A stretch of 64,000 nt of DNA from CALMZY01 sp052033915 (GTDB lineage Bacteria > Verrucomicrobiota > Kiritimatiellia > CAIQIC01 > JAGNIJ01), in NCBI GenBank assembly GCA_052033915.1, contig JBPOJF010000006.1, positions 310,001 to 374,000 on the forward strand, in the 5' to 3' direction. Numbering within the stretch: the stretch's first letter is position 1; each line of letters begins with the position of its first letter. The position numbers and the translations under genes are program-made. The notes below the pieces were generated by a model, which was not told where the DNA came from, did no database searches, and worked only from the letters and a program-made list of their open reading frames with translations. Below, piece after piece: positions 62,487 to 64,000 of the stretch.

Positions 62487-63113
62487 TTAGAAGCGGCCTT
62501 TCATCCCGAACTGGAACAACAGGCCGGAGAAATCCACGGAGTCATCGCTGACTTCCCATCCCTCGGACACGGAATCCACATCGAACGGCTGGATGTAGGC
62601 GTAGTCGATGGAAAAGGTGAAGAGGATGTCAAAGCCGACCGACAACTGGAGGCCGAACATCGCGCCCATCGAATCCGAGAACTTGATGTCCGCATCGCCG
62701 TACCAGTCCGGGGACGGGTAATAGGCAAGGCCGATGTGGGGGCCGAACAACACGTTCTTCTGGAACTTGTATTGGTAGGCGCCATCCACATCGAGCATCA
62801 CGGAACGAAAGCGGTCGTTGACCAGCAACCCGGCGCCGCCCGTCAGGTCGATGTACGCGGAGCCCGTGTCGATTCCCACGCCCAGCTTGAGATTTGGGAT
62901 GGTGCTGACGCTGTTCGGCTGCTCGATTTCCTCATACTCGGCACGGTTTCTGAACTCCACCGGGCCGCGGGCCTTGAAATCGTCCGCACCCCAGTTCACC
63001 AGAAGGGACGCCGGACGAACATCCACGATGATATCCTTGACCACGGCAAATGCGTTCCCCGATATAAGAAGGGCCGACGCAACCAAGATCGCCACGGTTA
63101 CTTGCTTGCTCAT
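62487..63113 (-). CDS. Outer-membrane beta-barrel candidate
   Basis: 208 residues with a clear signal peptide (MSKQVTVAILVASALLISGN to AFA, cleavage near 23) and repeated amphipathic strands (NVLFGPHIGLAYYPSPDWYG, GLQLSVGFDILFTFSIDYAYI), ending LLFQFGMKGRF with a C-terminal Phe, the usual barrel end. Opposite in direction to the two small secreted genes that flank it. Function unknown. Confidence 0.68.
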   Translation of the reverse strand: MSKQVTVAILVASALLISGNAFAVVKDIIVDVRPASLLVNWGADDFKARGPVEFRNRAEYEEIEQPNSVSTIPNLKLGVGIDTGSAYIDLTGGAGLLVNDRFRSVMLDVDGAYQYKFQKNVLFGPHIGLAYYPSPDWYGDADIKFSDSMGAMFGLQLSVGFDILFTFSIDYAYIQPFDVDSVSEGWEVSDDSVDFSGLLFQFGMKGRF

Positions 63114-63294
63114 TCAGTGTCTCCTCCGATTTCCGCTCCAGCGCCTTGCTTTGGGATCGAATACATAGCACCCGGGAAGAATCGCGTTAAGCGAAAAAAC
63201 GATAAACTTTCGACACTCGCCGCTGTACACTTCCAAAATCCTGCGTTATATATTCAAAACTCATTTCGGGCGATCAGGGGCAGTCAGACATAAC

Positions 63295-63774
63295 ATGCGT
63301 ATCGTGTATTCATTGGTTTTCGCGGCGGCGTTGCTGGCCGGTCCCTGTATCACCGAGTGTCCCGCGAGCGTCGAGCGGGTCGGCGCTTTTTCCCGTGTGA
63401 TTTCCGCCGAGGTCCACGGATACGTCTTCTACGCCGATGGGGAAACGGCCGCCGAGGGCGTACCCGTGCGAATCTGGGACTCGCTGACGCGCCGGTTTAT
63501 TTACGAAACGGAAACCGATGACCAAGGGTCCTTCAGCTTCCCCAAGCTGGAACCGGGGAAGTATTTCATCACCTTCGACTGGGTGAAACTGGAACTGGAG
63601 GTCATCGACCGGAGCCTACCCTACGCGCAACAGCCTCACGATGTCATCGTCGTCATCCCTCGCGGAGCCGGGTTCATGCCCTCGGTCCGCCTCCAGATGC
63701 TTCTCCTGGCCGCATCCATCAGCGAAACCGCCCTCTTCTACCCGCCTGATCGACCGCCGATCGTCAGCCCGTGA
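63295..63774 (+). CDS. Small secreted protein with carboxypeptidase-regulatory-like domain (paralog 2)
   Basis: 159 residues with a signal peptide (MRIVYSLVFAAALLAGPCIT). The beta-sandwich core is AEVHGYVFYADGETAAEGVPV, DDQGSFSFPKLEPGKYFITF, KLELEV, very like the gene at 61995 (SLPKLEPDQY, KLQLDV). A lipobox-like AGPC is in the signal region, but the position is not ideal. The C-terminal tail is hydrophobic (LQMLLLAASISETALFY). Function unknown. Confidence 0.68.
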   Translation: MRIVYSLVFAAALLAGPCITECPASVERVGAFSRVISAEVHGYVFYADGETAAEGVPVRIWDSLTRRFIYETETDDQGSFSFPKLEPGKYFITFDWVKLELEVIDRSLPYAQQPHDVIVVIPRGAGFMPSVRLQMLLLAASISETALFYPPDRPPIVSP

Positions 63775-63838
63775 TTTGGGTTGGACGGGAAACCTGATAT
63801 CCTGTTACGGTTTTATACAAGCGCTGGAATGGACTGAC

Positions 63839-64000
63839 ATGAGGATGGGGAGATTGAAATATGCCTTCGTTGCGGCCCTGTTTCTGACCGGCTGCAGCCA
63901 GCAGGATTTCAGCCGCCCGATCGTCAACGCGCCGTTCAAGGGCGTTGATCGAACGCCCGGAAAAGCCTTGTCCGAATCGCGGGCCGAACGGCTTCCGCAG
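63839..64000 (+). CDS. Lipoprotein, N-terminal part (cut by window end)
   Basis: MRMGRLKYAFVAALFLTGCS is a lipoprotein signal with the lipobox LTGC (Cys19 to be lipidated), then SQQDFSRPIVNAPFKGVD. A second start at 63845 is possible. It starts 65 bases after the preceding gene on the same strand and may be in its operon. The mature part is too short to assign. Confidence 0.7.
   Translation, partial: MRMGRLKYAFVAALFLTGCSQQDFSRPIVNAPFKGVDRTPGKALSESRAERLPQ

Overview
The window is about 60% GC and has no tRNA, rRNA, transposase or CRISPR array that I can see. Gene content suggests a Gram-negative-type member of the PVC group, most likely a Verrucomicrobiota/Kiritimatiellota-like bacterium. The clues are a type III glutamine synthetase, a giant SdrD_B-repeat protein ending in a gingipain-like (C25) protease and a DPDGDGVPNLMEYAMG tail, several beta-barrel outer-membrane candidates, and short intergenic repeat families. 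This placement is an inference from gene types, not from a marker search.

Region by region. 1-355: start of fmt on the minus strand, cut by the window edge. 546-1754: iron-type alcohol dehydrogenase. 1822-3386 (minus): UPF0251 regulator, with a DUF5320-like tail that may also be made as its own protein, then a NifX-like protein and a peroxiredoxin. 3566-19867 (minus): a run of co-oriented housekeeping genes read as rsmD, coaD, yceD, rpmF, plsX, fabH, fabD, fabG, acpP, fabF, a LmbE-type deacetylase, a DHH phosphoesterase, mreB, mreC, mreD, mrdA, rodA, rng. It couples fatty acid synthesis to the cell-shape/elongasome genes, and many genes overlap by 1-8 bases. 20124-22298: a degenerate receiver/DUF4388 protein and purC. 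22365-24075 (minus): a TlpA-like protein without the CxxC and a beta-barrel candidate.

24401-29588 (plus): glnN, a glutamine-dependent NAD synthetase fused to the C-terminus of a NifA/NtrC-type activator, and a porin-like protein. 29702-34430: a GT-C-like membrane protein, an MFS transporter and an SrkA-like kinase. 34301-45690: pyrimidine/nitrogen block with carB, a GMP synthetase lacking the amidotransferase domain, gdhA, a Tsr3/DTW-like gene, a pyrG remnant, a carA whose catalytic Cys is Ser, and a second carB. Three features of this block (CarA Cys to Ser, GuaA without GATase, and nearby glnN and gdhA) hint at direct ammonia use.

45757-47592: pssA-psd phospholipid operon and a small coiled-coil gene. 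47599-61753 (minus): the most unusual part. A sensor kinase and a receiver protein precede a 3138-residue secreted SdrD_B/GEVED/C25-protease protein. Its stop overlaps the start of a PqqD-like gene, followed by a radical SAM/SPASM enzyme, a 59-residue Cys/Ser/Thr/Gly-rich precursor peptide, an HprK-like ATPase and an S26-type signal peptidase. This looks like a RiPP-type peptide-maturation cassette translationally coupled to a giant surface protease. 61995-64000: two paralogous small secreted beta-sandwich proteins flanking an outer-membrane protein, then a lipoprotein cut by the window end.
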